Positions 10,696 to 22,318 of a DNA stretch of 64,000 bases are shown here, in pieces. The notes below the pieces were generated by a model. The model saw nothing but the letters and a program-made list of their open reading frames with translations. It did not search any database and was not told the origin of the DNA. The translations under genes were made by a program, and so were the position numbers. Position 1 is the first letter of the stretch; every line of letters begins with the position of its first letter. Source of the stretch: Parastagonospora avenae f. sp. tritici 18332-5 (taxonomy: Eukaryota; Ascomycota; Dothideomycetes; Pleosporales; Phaeosphaeriaceae); the NCBI GenBank assembly GCA_022559985.1, contig JAFJTR010000007.1:372001-436000 (forward strand). The letters run 5' to 3'.

Positions 10696-12540
10696 ATGGC
10701 ACCCGCATCCCTTCTTGACCTCGTGTCAGCGCTGCCCGCCACCGAGAGCTGGGGCCCCGCTGTCTCTGATGAGACGATGCTGGATGGCGTCCCATTCGCG
10801 CCATACTCCAAGGGAGACAAGCTAGGTCGCATGGCCGACTGGACAGAGGGCAAGGACCGTGAGCGAGGAGGACGTCAGCAGTACGGAAACAGAAATTACA
10901 GAGGTTTGAAATATCTCCACCAGAACCAGGGTATCTGAAAGATGGCATAAATCTGACTACTACCCCGCAGACCAGCAAGTATACGGCGCGAACCAGCAGA
11001 CGAACCCCTTCGCCATCCAGGCCGCCGAAGAGGAGGCTACCTTCTCTGTGGTCGACAACACACGCACATCCACCCGCACTCGCGGATTCGGAAGAGGAGG
11101 CGGCACTGTCTTCGGACGTGGACGCGGACAGCGGGGCGGACAGGCACAGCGTGGAGGACGAGGTACCTTCCAGCGCGTCGGTGGCCGTGGAGGACAGCAA
11201 TACGACAGCCGTGGCGGACGCGGTGGAGGTCGAGGAGGACGCCGTTTCGGCTGGAGAGACGACAAGCCCCAGCGCAACCGTGATGCGTCGGTTCAGGTCA
11301 AGCCTGAGTGGACTGTCATGGAGGAGATTGACTTCTCACGCCTGGGCAAGCTGAATCTCGACACCGGAGATGGCGAGGATCTTGAGAACTACGGTTTCCT
11401 CTACTACTACGACCGCAGCTACGACAAGCAGCCGGGTGCGAAGACCTCCGAGCGAAGACTCAACGTCCTCGAGCGCGCCGCCTACAATGTCACCACATCT
11501 AGCGATCCTATCCTACAGGAGCTTTCCGACAAGGACGAGGCTACTGTCTTTGCTACAGACAACGTCTTGTCCATGCTGATGTGCGCCACCAAGTCTGTCT
11601 ACTCGTGGGATTTGGTCTTCTCAAGAAAGGGCAACAAGGTCTTCATCGACAAGCGCGATGGTTCGAACCTCGATATGGTCACCGTCAACGAGAACGCTGC
11701 CGATGCACCCCTCGAGATCTCAGAAGGAAACAAGGACTCGATCAACAGCCCCGGAGCTCTCATGCTCGAGGCCACCCACATCAACAACGTCTTCCCCCTC
11801 CAGGTCGTTTCCGAGTCAGACACCAACAAGGTCAACATGACCCACGAGCATCCCTTCTACAATGAGGAGGTTGAGACCGACCCACCCGCGTCCAAGGCCT
11901 ACAGGTACCGCCGTTTCGATCTCTCCTTGGAGAAGGATGACGAGCCTCTTCACCTCATTGTCCGAACAGAACTTGATGCTGTTGTTAAGAACAACATCAA
12001 CGGCGAGGACCAATACTTGACTATCAAGGCATTGAACGAGTTCGACAACAAGGCGCAAGGCTCAGGTGGCGCCCTTGACTGGAGGTCCAAGTTGGCCAGC
12101 CAAAGGGGTGCCGTTTTGGCTACGGAGATGAAGAACAACTCTTGCAAGCTCGCTCGATGGGCTGTGCAGAGTATCCTTGCCAAGGCTGACACCATGAAGC
12201 TTGGGTATGTATTTCTCTGTGTGTTTGGCCGGATGATTCCTAACAATGTCACAGTTTCGTCTCCCGTACGAACCCCAAGAACAACAACGACCACGTCATC
12301 CTCGGTGTGCTTACCAACAAGCCCCGCGACTTCGCTTCACAGATGGCACTTAACCTCAACAACGGATGGGGTATTGTCCGTACCATCGTCGACATGGTCC
12401 TTCGCATGGACGAGGGCAAGTACGTGCTCGTCAAGGACCCCAACAAGTCTTTGCTCCGCCTGTACCAGGTCCCTCTCCACACATTCGAGGAGGAGGACGT
12501 TGATGAGATGCAAGCCCCTAATGAGGAGGATGAGGAGTAA
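10696..12540 (+). CDS. eif3d: Translation initiation factor eIF3 subunit D
   Basis: There are three exons, 10696-10903, 10971-12204 and 12255-12540, giving 575 residues. The product is the cap-proximal eIF3d subunit (Moe1 in fission yeast). It binds mRNA at the exit side of the 40S subunit, and in animals contacts the cap. The N-terminal block SWGP..PYAPYSK-like sequence (WGPAVSDETMLDGVPFAPYSK spans residues 19-39) is typical. A Gly/Arg-rich RGG stretch at about residues 105-160 is an RNA-binding tail expanded in fungi. The conserved core follows from PEWTVMEEIDFSRL to the C-terminus, including ATDNVLSMLM and WDLVFSRKGNKVFIDKR. It ends in an acidic tail (EEEDVDEM..EEDEE), as usual. Length and splice phases are all consistent. 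Confidence 0.95.
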
Positions 12541-13103
12541 GCGTTGTGATAAAAGTGGCGGGTGCCCTTTGAGATACCCAGCTTGTTATGATTACGACTA
12601 TTTGGCGTACGACGGATGAGCATCGGATGCATGAACCGGGAGCAATGATGTTCTGGGAGCATGGTCTACTGGTTTGCTGAAAGCATTGCATGTTCATAGA
12701 GGCAAGAATATACGAGTCTGTACCAAAGCTACCAGCATAACGCGATGTCATGCGAGAAGGTCTGAATAATCACTTACGGGACACTTTGATCATTCCCTAG
12801 CTTTGACGCTGATAGTCTCGACACTTGACATGTGAATGGGTGGTTACGAAGCATATGAGCCACAACTCTAGGAATATACAGCAATCACTTGGTTTTGGAG
12901 TAGCAGTCATCCCAGGGCATGTGAATGTTCGAACTTCACCGGAATGTGTTTAGGCGCAATGCTACGTGTTGGATGAAACGCTCGCGCCAAGGGGCGAGGC
13001 TATCGCTCACCTCAGGTCCATCAATGAACACGGCGGCGGTCCCACCGCGCGCGACACCCTCTTTACCTTGCAATGCTATTCTAAGTCTCTGTAAACCCAC
13101 ATC
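12541..13103. other. Intergenic region
   Basis: This 563-base stretch between eIF3d and the ENPP-like gene has no supported gene. It must contain the eIF3d 3' UTR and the promoter of the next gene. Confidence 0.55.
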
Positions 13104-15343
13104 ATGTCGTCCCGATCGCAGGACGAATCGCGCAGGGTAGCAAGCTCCGATGCCAGCGCCGACGAACGCACGCTTTACGACCCCGAGTCCGACGATGAGG
13201 GCTACGATGGCCGGCCCTCAGGGGAGCTGATGGAAGGCGACCGCGACATTTTAGACTCGGAAGATGAGCGGGACAGGCTTTTGACGCAGGAGCAGGGTAT
13301 TTTTGGCAAGAAAGGTGTCAAGATCGGAAAGCTGTCACGGAAGGCGGAGATGAAGGAGCGAAAGAGAGGGCAGAACGAGGAGACGAGCGCGCTCATGTAC
13401 GAGATGGAAGAGGGCATTGGACAAAATTCTAGTACAAGTCTGAGGTCAAGGAGAAGCTCAGAGAGCGACGAGCAGCGTTTAATCGCTTCAAGGGCGCAGA
13501 GAAAGGTATGCCCCCAATCACTTGACATGGCCATGAACTGACCCTTCCTTTAGGCAAGGAAGGCTCGTCTTTGGCGTCGCATAATCATATACGCATCAAT
13601 TGTAGTCCTCTTCGTTGTTCTACTCGCTGCCACATACCGTGTCTCGACACCAAAAGATGTCAAAGACGCAGCGGCCATGGTGTCCAACGGGACCTCACTC
13701 TTTGCGCCCACCACTATCCTCATATCCCTCGACGGCTTCCGTGCCGACTTCCTATACCGCAACCTTACGCCGACCTTGAATCAGTTCATACAAGAGGGCA
13801 TCTCTCCGAAATTCATGCTTCCGAGCTTCCCAAGCGTGACGTTTCCGAATCACTATACAATGGCAACCGGAATGTACCCAGAAGCGCATGGCATCGTCAG
13901 TAACACATTTTGGGACCCAGAGCTTGAGAAGGAGTTCTACTACACAGACCCTGAGAGGAGCTTGCAACCACATTGGTGGGGCGGAGAACCAATCTGGGTG
14001 ACGGCCGAGAAGCAAAAGGTCAGGGCAGCAGTGCACATGTGGCCAGGCTCGGAGGCACATATTCAGGAACAAATGATTGCATATGTGGACAAGTACAACG
14101 GCTCAGAGGTGCTTCCGATGAAGACGAACCGCATCTTAGACCTGCTGGACCTCCCTGGACCAAAAGATATCGGCGCAGAAGCGACAACACCACGACCTCA
14201 GCTCATCGCTGCTTACGTACCGGATGTCGACGGCGATGGACACAGATTTGGACCGAATAGCACGGAGATCAAGAACACTATTGCGAACGCAGACGCCATG
14301 CTTGGTGACATCTTAAAAGGACTACATGAGCGAAACCTCACCGACATCGTAAACGTCGTGGTAGTTTCAGACCACGGCATGGCTACTACCGACACATCCC
14401 GCCTCATCCAACTCGAAGACCTCGTCGACCCCGCCGAGCTCGCCCACATCGACGGCTGGCCGCTCTACGGCCTCCGTCCCAAGAACCCATCCGACCTCCA
14501 GCGCCTCTATGACCAGATCAAAGAGCGCACCAAAGACAACCCCAACGTGGAAGTCTACCTCCGTGACGAGAACATGCCGGAGCGCTACCACTTCTCCAAA
14601 AATGAGCGGATCGCCCCACTCTGGATCGTGCCCAAGACGGGCTGGGCGATTGTCACCAAGGACGAGTTCAACGTCGAGGTCGGCAAGAGAAAGGGTGAAG
14701 TCTACCATCCGCGCGGTCTACACGGCTACGATCACGAGCATCCGCTCATGCGTGCCATCTTCGTTGCGCGAGGGCCTGCGTTCCCGCATGCGCCTGGCAG
14801 TCGCATGGAGCCGTTTCGTAAGACATCTACCGACACTCAGTAACATGATTGAAATATGGATATACTAACTATTTGACAGAAAACATCGAACTCTACAACA
14901 TCATCTGCGACTCGCTCAGCCTCACGCCTGCACCTAATAACGGCACGCTACGCCTCCCACTCACTCCCTCAGGCCACCATAACGATTCTTCCACGCCTGA
15001 TGAAACGCCCGACGACCCGCCCACGCATTCCCTCCCAACACAGCCCTTCGCTACCCCCCAACTCGCCAGCATGCCCGCATCACTCGGGTCCGTATCAAGT
15101 ATCGCCGCGGCAGCGTCTGGGCTAGAGGACACGCAGCCCTCGCTATCCGACGACGACACGCCCGTGCGCCCGACACCGCCGAGTAAGACGAGCAGTGCGG
15201 CGCCCGCGGCGACGAGTGGGGAGAAGTGGTGGGAGTGGTTGACGCACAAGGCGGAGAATGTGGAGGAGTGGGTGGAGGGGTTTATTCAGGAGCATGTTGG
15301 GGGGGATAAGGATAAAGACAAGGAGGGGAAGAAGGATGGGTGA
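13104..15343 (+). CDS. Type II membrane nucleotide pyrophosphatase/phosphodiesterase (ENPP family)
   Basis: There are three exons, 13104-13505, 13554-14817 and 14880-15343 (709 residues); a clear TACTAAC branch site lies in the last intron. A charged cytosolic N-terminus of about 140 residues precedes one membrane segment (IIIYASIVVLFVVLLAATY, about 144-162). The catalytic domain is thus lumenal, vacuolar or extracellular. The alkaline-phosphatase-fold metal ligands and nucleophile are visible: D in ISLDGFRADF, T230 in PSVTFPNHY, D and H in PDVDGDGHRFGP, D and H in VVSDHGM, and H in LHGYDHEHPLM. The family hydrolyses nucleotide pyrophosphates and phosphodiesters; yeast Npp1/Npp2 are induced by phosphate starvation. 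The Ser/Pro/Thr-rich C-terminal third (after about residue 570) is poorly conserved and ends in a Lys/Asp-rich tail. Substrate is inferred. Confidence 0.92.
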
Positions 15344-15606
15344 TTGATTGCGTTTTGGATATTGTGAAAGTGCGATTAGACTTGGAATTTTTTTAGTTAG
15401 CGATTGTAGGAAGGAGTCAATATGATACCCATTGGTTTTGTAGATGAGCGGGTTGGTATGCTGTGTCTCATGTCTGATTGTATCGCGTCACTCGTGCTGT
15501 TGTCAATGGGGGGGGAGATGCAGAGCAAAGGTGGTATTGATGCTTGAAAAATATATGCCAGGAGGTTCTGGTCAGGGCTAGTAATTACTAGACGGGCCCT
15601 AGATGC

Positions 15607-17814
15607 TTAAAATGCAAGCTCATCATCGCTCTCAGCAACATCAACCCAAGCTCTCTTCCTTGGTAAAGTATGGAAGCTCTTTCTTTTACTCAAGGTCTTG
15701 GGCGCAGGCGAAGACCTCTTGGTCCAAGACTGTTTCACTTGCTTAAGATATGCTCTCCTGTTCAGTACAGAAGCCGACTTAGCATCCGAGGATGTTACAT
15801 CTGGCCGTGAGTGGGATTGTGCAGCCGGTGTGCTGAAGAGGAAAGTTGTTGGTGGAGGTGTACTGAATTCGCGCTTGATCTTTGGTGTACTAGGGATGTC
15901 TGCTTGGAGTTCATCGTCGCCAACGAGATCAATCGATGGAGCCTTTGGTCGGGCCTTTTCATGCGTGGAGGGCGGGTTCGCTTGATGAACACGCAGATGA
16001 ACACGCATGCCCCGGAGAGTGTTGAAGGTCGCGTGGCAGACGTCACAGATAGAGAGACTCTTCGTTTGTGAGACTGAGTTACTGATATTCTGGCAACCAC
16101 TGTCGACTTCAGTAGCGGGGCCTGTCTGGTGTAATATTGCAGCTCGAGTACGTCTTCGTGTGCTCGTGGGTGGTGATTGTGGGACCTCGCTCTTGATCTT
16201 GACGGGCGTCGTTACGTTGATGTTTTCGGACGCCGAGTCCTCGAGTAAACCTTGCTGGAGCAGATCTTCATCGACGAACTCGTTCTGCTCAACCGAGGGC
16301 AGAACAGTTTCATCTGCGTCTGGAAAGAACGGTTCTTCTTCTTCTGTTTCGAGTAGGAGCTGCTCTTCGCTCAAATCTGCGCCGGCTAGCGATAGCAATT
16401 CGCGTTCGTCGTCATCGAACTGGACGCTAGACGCTACGGGATCCGCAAAGCTATCTTCTGCCCTATTCAAGACAGGGATGTTGTCATCCTCGAGTTCCGA
16501 AGAGCTAGGCGTGGGTAAATGATGCGGAATTACTGCAATCGTCTCATCGTCTTGCTTAGTAACCAAGGCTGAGTATCCCTTCATATGAAGATTTCTCCCC
16601 TTGACATGTTTATGCCAACGATTATGAAACGTCCAAAGCGGCCAATTCTTCCACTTCTCCTTGCTGTCTCTAATCTCTTTGTAGGTACGGTTGTGCAGTA
16701 TTTTCCTCTTGTAGAGGTACGCGTCGTCTTCTTCTGTGAAAACATACTTTTTAGGAAGGCGTCCAGGTCTGCGCTGAATCTCTACACAAGGACTCGTCCG
16801 ACGAACCGCTTTCTTCGATCCCATATCTGTCGTCTCTTCAGCTTGCATGATAGCCGCAGTCGAGATCGTCTCCATTCGCACATCATCGTCGGTATTCGGT
16901 TCTGGCTGAGGATCTGACTCGGGTATATAAGGCTCTTCTTGCGTAGATTCTTCCAGTGCCGTGGCAGAGGACGTAGGGGCAGGTATAGGACTCGATTGGG
17001 CTATATCAGCCATAGGTAGCTCGGTTGACAATGGCGGAAAGAACCATTTGGGATCTCTTGCAGGGGCCACATTATCGGTGCTCGGTATCGGAGTTGTTTG
17101 TGCAGGTAGTGCATTCGGGAAAGGCAATTGTACATTTGGCGTAGTTGGTAGTACGCCTGGGAATAATGGCGCTACTGTTTGCTGCACAGCGTAGTTGATT
17201 GTCTGCGTGAGTGTCGTATAGAATGACGATCGCGCCTGTTGCCCAGCTGGGGTCTGCGGAAACTGAACGAACTGAAGGAGGTTTGTGATGGGGTTTGGAG
17301 TTTGGGGAATAGGTTGTACGCCGATCTGTGCGATTGCAGTCGATTTGGGTGTCTTGGTTTGCGTCTCCGGTAGAGCGCTATTTGATGACAGTGAATGTGC
17401 CTCATCGAGAGCTGTACTCCTTGGTCGCTTGTTTTCCTTCTGCGCACTTCTTGACACAACAGGCTGTGTGGGTGCCAATTCATCCTCCGAGTCTTCGTCT
17501 TTTTCCTCTTTCTCAGATTCTTCCTCGGGTTCTGGCCCAGTGCCCAAAGCGAGACTGTTCAGAAGCATTGTCTCTTCGCGATGCGCCTGTCGCGCCAGCC
17601 GTCGCAAATGTCCCCTGTCCACCAACATCTTGCCCTGCTGCAGGTCGAGTTCATCGCTCATTGACTCGTGCATGTTCTCATATTTGGCAAATATCGACTC
17701 TAGCGTGCCTTTGAACTTTTGTTGCTGCTTTTGCTTCGCGATTATGTAGTCGGGATTCGTTTCGTCGACGTCGACAGACTGCAAGATGCGCAGCCGTTTT
17801 GCGGGAGGTTTCAT
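15607..17814 (-). CDS. SCM3: Centromere CENP-A chaperone Scm3 (HJURP family)
   Basis: A single exon encodes 735 residues from ATG 17814. Residues about 20-72 form the Scm3 domain: a helix (IIAKQKQQQKFKGTLESIFA), then EYDEIDLQTG-like sequence and VDRGHLRRL. This domain binds the CENP-A/H4 dimer and brings it to the centromere. Residues about 353-405 look like a Myb/SANT-like DNA-binding module (YVFTEEDDAYLYKRK to FHNRWHKHVK). Residues 590-610 form a C2H2 zinc finger (C590, C593, H606, H610). Such added DNA-binding modules occur in Scm3 of filamentous ascomycetes and are absent from budding yeast. Long acidic and Pro-rich linkers join them. It is divergent from ATG6 across 291 bases. The chaperone role follows from the family; direct DNA binding is inferred. 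Confidence 0.88.
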   Translation of the reverse strand: MKPPAKRLRILQSVDVDETNPDYIIAKQKQQQKFKGTLESIFAKYENMHESMSDELDLQQGKMLVDRGHLRRLARQAHREETMLLNSLALGTGPEPEEESEKEEKDEDSEDELAPTQPVVSRSAQKENKRPRSTALDEAHSLSSNSALPETQTKTPKSTAIAQIGVQPIPQTPNPITNLLQFVQFPQTPAGQQARSSFYTTLTQTINYAVQQTVAPLFPGVLPTTPNVQLPFPNALPAQTTPIPSTDNVAPARDPKWFFPPLSTELPMADIAQSSPIPAPTSSATALEESTQEEPYIPESDPQPEPNTDDDVRMETISTAAIMQAEETTDMGSKKAVRRTSPCVEIQRRPGRLPKKYVFTEEDDAYLYKRKILHNRTYKEIRDSKEKWKNWPLWTFHNRWHKHVKGRNLHMKGYSALVTKQDDETIAVIPHHLPTPSSSELEDDNIPVLNRAEDSFADPVASSVQFDDDERELLSLAGADLSEEQLLLETEEEEPFFPDADETVLPSVEQNEFVDEDLLQQGLLEDSASENINVTTPVKIKSEVPQSPPTSTRRRTRAAILHQTGPATEVDSGCQNISNSVSQTKSLSICDVCHATFNTLRGMRVHLRVHQANPPSTHEKARPKAPSIDLVGDDELQADIPSTPKIKREFSTPPPTTFLFSTPAAQSHSRPDVTSSDAKSASVLNRRAYLKQVKQSWTKRSSPAPKTLSKRKSFHTLPRKRAWVDVAESDDELAF

Positions 17815-18105
17815 GATCGCATACGGAATTGTGAATCGGATGTCGAGGGACGGTCAAATGGGCAAAATGAGAGACTCGGATGGGCATGAGGGGTGGCTTT
17901 GTTTGCAAGCCCTGAGCACGCGCATGGACGCGCGCGAAAGATGGCTGGCACGGTCGCGCCTTCCCATCGTCTAGCGGCACCCATGCGACGGGAGCCCGTG
18001 CACATTGCAGATGATCGGCCGTCATGTCGCGCATTCACCTTCACCGTCTGAACATGGAAGGCCCTGAACCTCCAAGGAACATGAGGACTCAACATCAACC
18101 CGAAT
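17815..18105. promoter_or_regulatory. Divergent promoter region (SCM3 / ATG6)
   Basis: These 291 bases lie between two outward-facing start codons. They must contain both core promoters and 5' UTRs. I see no obvious TATA box. Confidence 0.5.
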
Positions 18106-19739
18106 ATGGCCAACGATAGGAAGTCGCATGGGCTCTACTGCCAGAAATGCCGCACGCCCATAGATATCGATGCCTCGATTGACCAGCTCAATCCAGCTGC
18201 CTTCAAGCTGCTGACTGGTAAGTGTACATGTCTAACAAGGACCATGTTCCTGTACCTGACCATGAAATAGACTCGTCTGTCTCCGGTCAACAGGCCTCCA
18301 AGTCCGCTCCGCCACGCCAATCACGCCCTACCTACCCCTCGTCAAGACACCAGACCTACGAGACCGCGATACAATCCGCGAGGAACCCCACGTTCAAACG
18401 CAATGTACCAACCTCGCGATTCCAGCATGGCGCAGGGGCTCAGAATCCAGCTATGTCCTTCGTTGATGTGCACATGTCAGAGTCTATGCTAGATCCACCG
18501 TCCCCAACACCAGTGCGTAGTCCCGAGCGACCAGTGCAAGCTGGAGAGAGGCCCGCGAATGAGGCCACGCGGAGAGCGAGCGTCACTGGAGGCTCAGGCA
18601 CAGTAGGAGGAACCAGCATGGCAGATGGGTTAGAGACCACAAATCGCATGTTTGAGATCTTGTCATCGCGCTCAGACATCGACCACCCGATATGTATAGA
18701 GTGTACAGAGCTGCTCCTAGACGGCTTGCAGAAGAGACTCGGGGTCGCAACTCGAGAACGCGATGCCTATGTAGACTATCTCCGCCGCGCCAACACCGAC
18801 GTACCCAGCGCAGAAGAAGTCAAAGCGGCGGACACAGCACTCAAATCCTCGAAGAAGGCCGAGGCAGCAGCCATATCGAACCTCGAGAAGCTCGAGGCTG
18901 AGAAAGCAGAGCTGGACGCGCAACTTGCCGCTCTCGAAGCAGAAGCACGGCAACTAGATCAAGAGGAGAATGATTTCTGGAAAGACAGGAACGCATTCAA
19001 CTCGACCTTGACAGAGTTTCAGAATGAGCGCGACGCTCTCACGACGCGACATGCGCACGATGCTCAAGTCCTGAATCAACTCCAACGACGAAGCGTGTAC
19101 AATGACACCTTCAACATCACCCACGACAACCATTTCGCCACCATCAACGGCCTCCGACTCGGCCGCTTACCTACACCCTACGTGGACTGGCCAGAGATCA
19201 ACGCCGCATGGGGTCAAACATGTCTGCTACTCGCCACACTCGCCGAGCGTCTAGGCTACAAGTTCCAAGGCTACGAACTGCACCCTATGGGCTCGACATC
19301 CACCATCTCGAAACTCGAAGTCAAAGGTACCAGCTCCGTCGCCGAGTCCCGCCAATCATCCACCACCGCTTCACCGTCTGTGTCGCGCCAGCGCCTCGAG
19401 CTGTATTCCTCCGGCGACTTCCCCATCAACTTTGGCTTCCTGCATCGCAAGTTCGACACCGCAATGGTCGCCTTTTTGGAATGTCTGCGACAACTGGGTG
19501 AGTTTGTTGAGAATCAGGGTATACACGCCGGCAGCAGTTTGAGCGTCGGCATGGGCGGGCCGGGCGTCAAGATGCCGTATGAAATACGCAAGGACCGGAT
19601 TCACGATCAGAGCATCAAGTTGGCGCTGAATAAAGAGGAGAGTTGGACTAAGGCGTGCAAGTACACGTTGACGTGCTGCAAGTATTTGCTTGCGCATGCC
19701 AATAATGTGGAGAGCATGAAGACTAGGGGAGGGAGATGA
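18106..19739 (+). CDS. ATG6: Autophagy protein Atg6/Vps30 (Beclin 1 orthologue)
   Basis: There are two exons, 18106-18217 and 18271-19739, giving 526 residues. The intron falls after codon 37 with a GTAAGT donor. The protein is a subunit of the class III PI3-kinase complexes (with Vps34, Vps15 and Atg14 or Vps38) that drive autophagosome formation and vacuolar sorting. A CxxC pair (YCQKC) opens the protein. Residues about 60-180 are disordered. A short block, ICIECTELLLDGLQKRL-like, starts the conserved part. A coiled coil spans about 200-300 (Ala/Glu/Lys heptads). The C-terminal BARA domain (about 310-526) begins near NDTFNITHDNHFATINGLRLG and includes INAAWGQTCLLLATLAERL. Length and order match the family closely. 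Confidence 0.94.
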
Positions 19740-22318
19740 TGTTTTGATAGATAAGATACCCATTGATGATTTGTTGCATGAACTGTTGAGGCTCATTGTG
19801 TCTGCATTTGTTTGATCTAGCACGCATCAATACGTCAATCAGTGGTAACACTGTTATCTCAGAGGTACAATCCGATGTTGATGTGTGTACCTCTTGCGGC
19901 TCCGTATCGCTCTGTGTACAGTCTCGTCGTACAAGCAACTTACTTTTGACCTCACAGGTCGTCATCACTGATAAGTAGCCGTGGTCGGGCTGGAAGTACT
20001 TGCCGTCACCATGACTGTGGAATGTATGATGCGGCGTCGTATCTCGTCCCTCTACTCCATCCGACGGGATGTAAGAGAAAAGCTGGGAAGCTGGCATGTT
20101 GCTCAAGATAGCAGACAACTGTACCTGGAATGTCCTTGATATGGTGGAAGACGATCAACAGGACTTTTTCGTCCTATGCGGGAAAGCGGCTGAGGTGGCA
20201 GAGCACATACGTGTCCACAGACGGCGAAATCCGACTTCAATACTGACGCTTCCACATCGACTCGACTCGCACGAGGAATCGCTTCGGTGTTTCCAATCCG
20301 CAGTTGCCAACTGATCTTGTGATGCCCCTGGTGCACCGCATTGACCGCCATGCACAGTCTCCGCCTCAGCTCCAGCTCGTCCGGTGCATTGCGGCACCCA
20401 CCTAACCGGGGGATCTCACGATCCTTGGCGGGCGAGGCGAAAAGGAGAAGGTCACGATGCTCGGTCGGTAGAGTTGAAGCGCCGAGCGCTAGTCAGACGT
20501 GTCAGATGTACGGCCTCGTGATGGGTTGGCAGAGGGTCCAAGCCGCAAACAACAAAGCCAGTAGCGTAAGGCGATCTAAGCCGAGCGGCAAGAATGGGTG
20601 AAGTCCGAGCATCTGGGTCGGTGGTAGCCGAAGCGGAATGTGTATCCCGGTGATTGATGCGCGCGATGGATGCTTGAAAGCTAATGAACTTTCCAATCCC
20701 AGGTTACCGCTTTTGCGGGGTAGCGTATCTGTTAGCTCATCAAAATCGAGAATACCCTGGCATGCCTGGATAGGTTGGTGGTTGTTAGAGGCGCAGTCGT
20801 TGATATTGTGCTGATTACTGTGCCCGTATACACGATTACCCGGAAGCTGTGCTGCACCTCGCGTACCGCGATGGTCACTCTATTTGGTGTCAGTGATTCC
20901 AGCATGTTGTTTACTTTTTTGCCTGGGAAAAAACTTTGCATAAACGCTCGACTCGCGTTTGAAGCTAAAGTAGCTCCCGCTATAGCATTATGTGTGGAGA
21001 ATAGAAGTTGCATGGCGGGGAAGTTAGAAAACGTAACAGATTACCAAAAAAGAGAAGTCGAAGACGACGATGGATGAACTAAGCACGCGTTTATGCAGAA
21101 GACAAGAGACTCGTGTCAGGAGGGCTCAGAAGCATCGTGAAAACTCTGCACTGGGTCCACTCGCAAGCATTGGTTTCGACTTCGTGAATCCAGCCATGCA
21201 GCTATGAAATTTCATCACGAAGCTTCCAGATGCACAAGATATTGCTCTGGGTGGTGAGATACCCGTCAGGGAGTAGCCGTGAGCTATGACATGATTCTTC
21301 GCTGTCCAGGGCTTTCAATGCAAGCGTCCGAGTCATTCGAGATGAAGTACACATGGTACAGGATTGCATTGGGTGAGACGAATTATGGCGATATCCTGAC
21401 GCAATCGAAGGTGCGAAACACAACGCCGATTGCGACACAGCCATTTGCGGCCAGCAGGATGTCCGGAGATGGCAGAACCGTCCATGGCTGCAGATGCAAT
21501 GCTGCACGTTGTGCCTCCTGTGACAGGGCTTGGTGAAGTTTGGGCGCGCCACTTCTCCGCACAGGCTATATCGAGCATCGTGAGATGATATGAAGTGCAG
21601 AGCTTGAGGACGCGGAGCCAACGACGATGCGACCAGGGCAGGCACGAACACGACTCCGGGAAGCGCAATGCCACCAGCTGGAAGGCACTGCCCTGGCACG
21701 AGGATGGTGAATGGTGGTCGAACGGTCTCGCTCGGAGGAATTGATGTGTCAAAAAAGGGTTCTCATTACCCCCTCGAAACGTGTTTGTGGAAGAGTCTAA
21801 GCGTTTGCCTGGTCCGGTGACCAAACGGTCACGTGCGTCCAGTCATTGCCAAGGTTCTTACATCACAGTAACTCGAGTTTTAGACAACCGAACCAGGCTC
21901 TTCAACGCCTCACCATCGCTCCAGCACAGACATGCAACCAAACTCTCGGCTTCTGATTGGCCTCCCTTGGTCATTCCCGGTGACGGAATGATCGTTTTTC
22001 TTAGCTCGCCTCCACTATGGCCCCGGTGTCCGTCGCGGACGCGTAGCTGCGGGAAGCTGGGGAAGCTCTTGACTCTTGACTAACAATGTACCACGGTGCT
22101 CTTTGTTCATTAAATCTCTGCAGCCACCAGGCATAGCTATAAGAAGCTCGTTTGCACCTTCACATCATGACTTGATCATCTGACTAATCTGCATCTACAA
22201 CACTCTCACTCAACTACGCTCCTATTATCAACAGCTATCTGCGCCTGGTAGTAAACCACGGCCTACCTACGCAACTCCCATATCAGACTAAGAGTCACCC
22301 TACCGTCCGATTAATTCA
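19740..22318. other. Long intergenic region, no supported gene
   Basis: A gap of 2.58 kb. Small frames exist on both strands (for example about 20732-21077 and 21202-21824), but they overlap as mirror images and match no family I know. The last 200 bases before 22319 are CT-rich, as expected of a promoter and 5' UTR. Confidence 0.55.

Noticed and set aside
20732..21077. Opposed frames of 93 (minus) and 100 (plus) residues, the minus one starting with a hydrophobic stretch like a signal peptide.
   Set aside because: Both strands are open over the same bases, there are no cysteine pairs or domains, and no splice-supported extension. Not enough to call a secreted protein.
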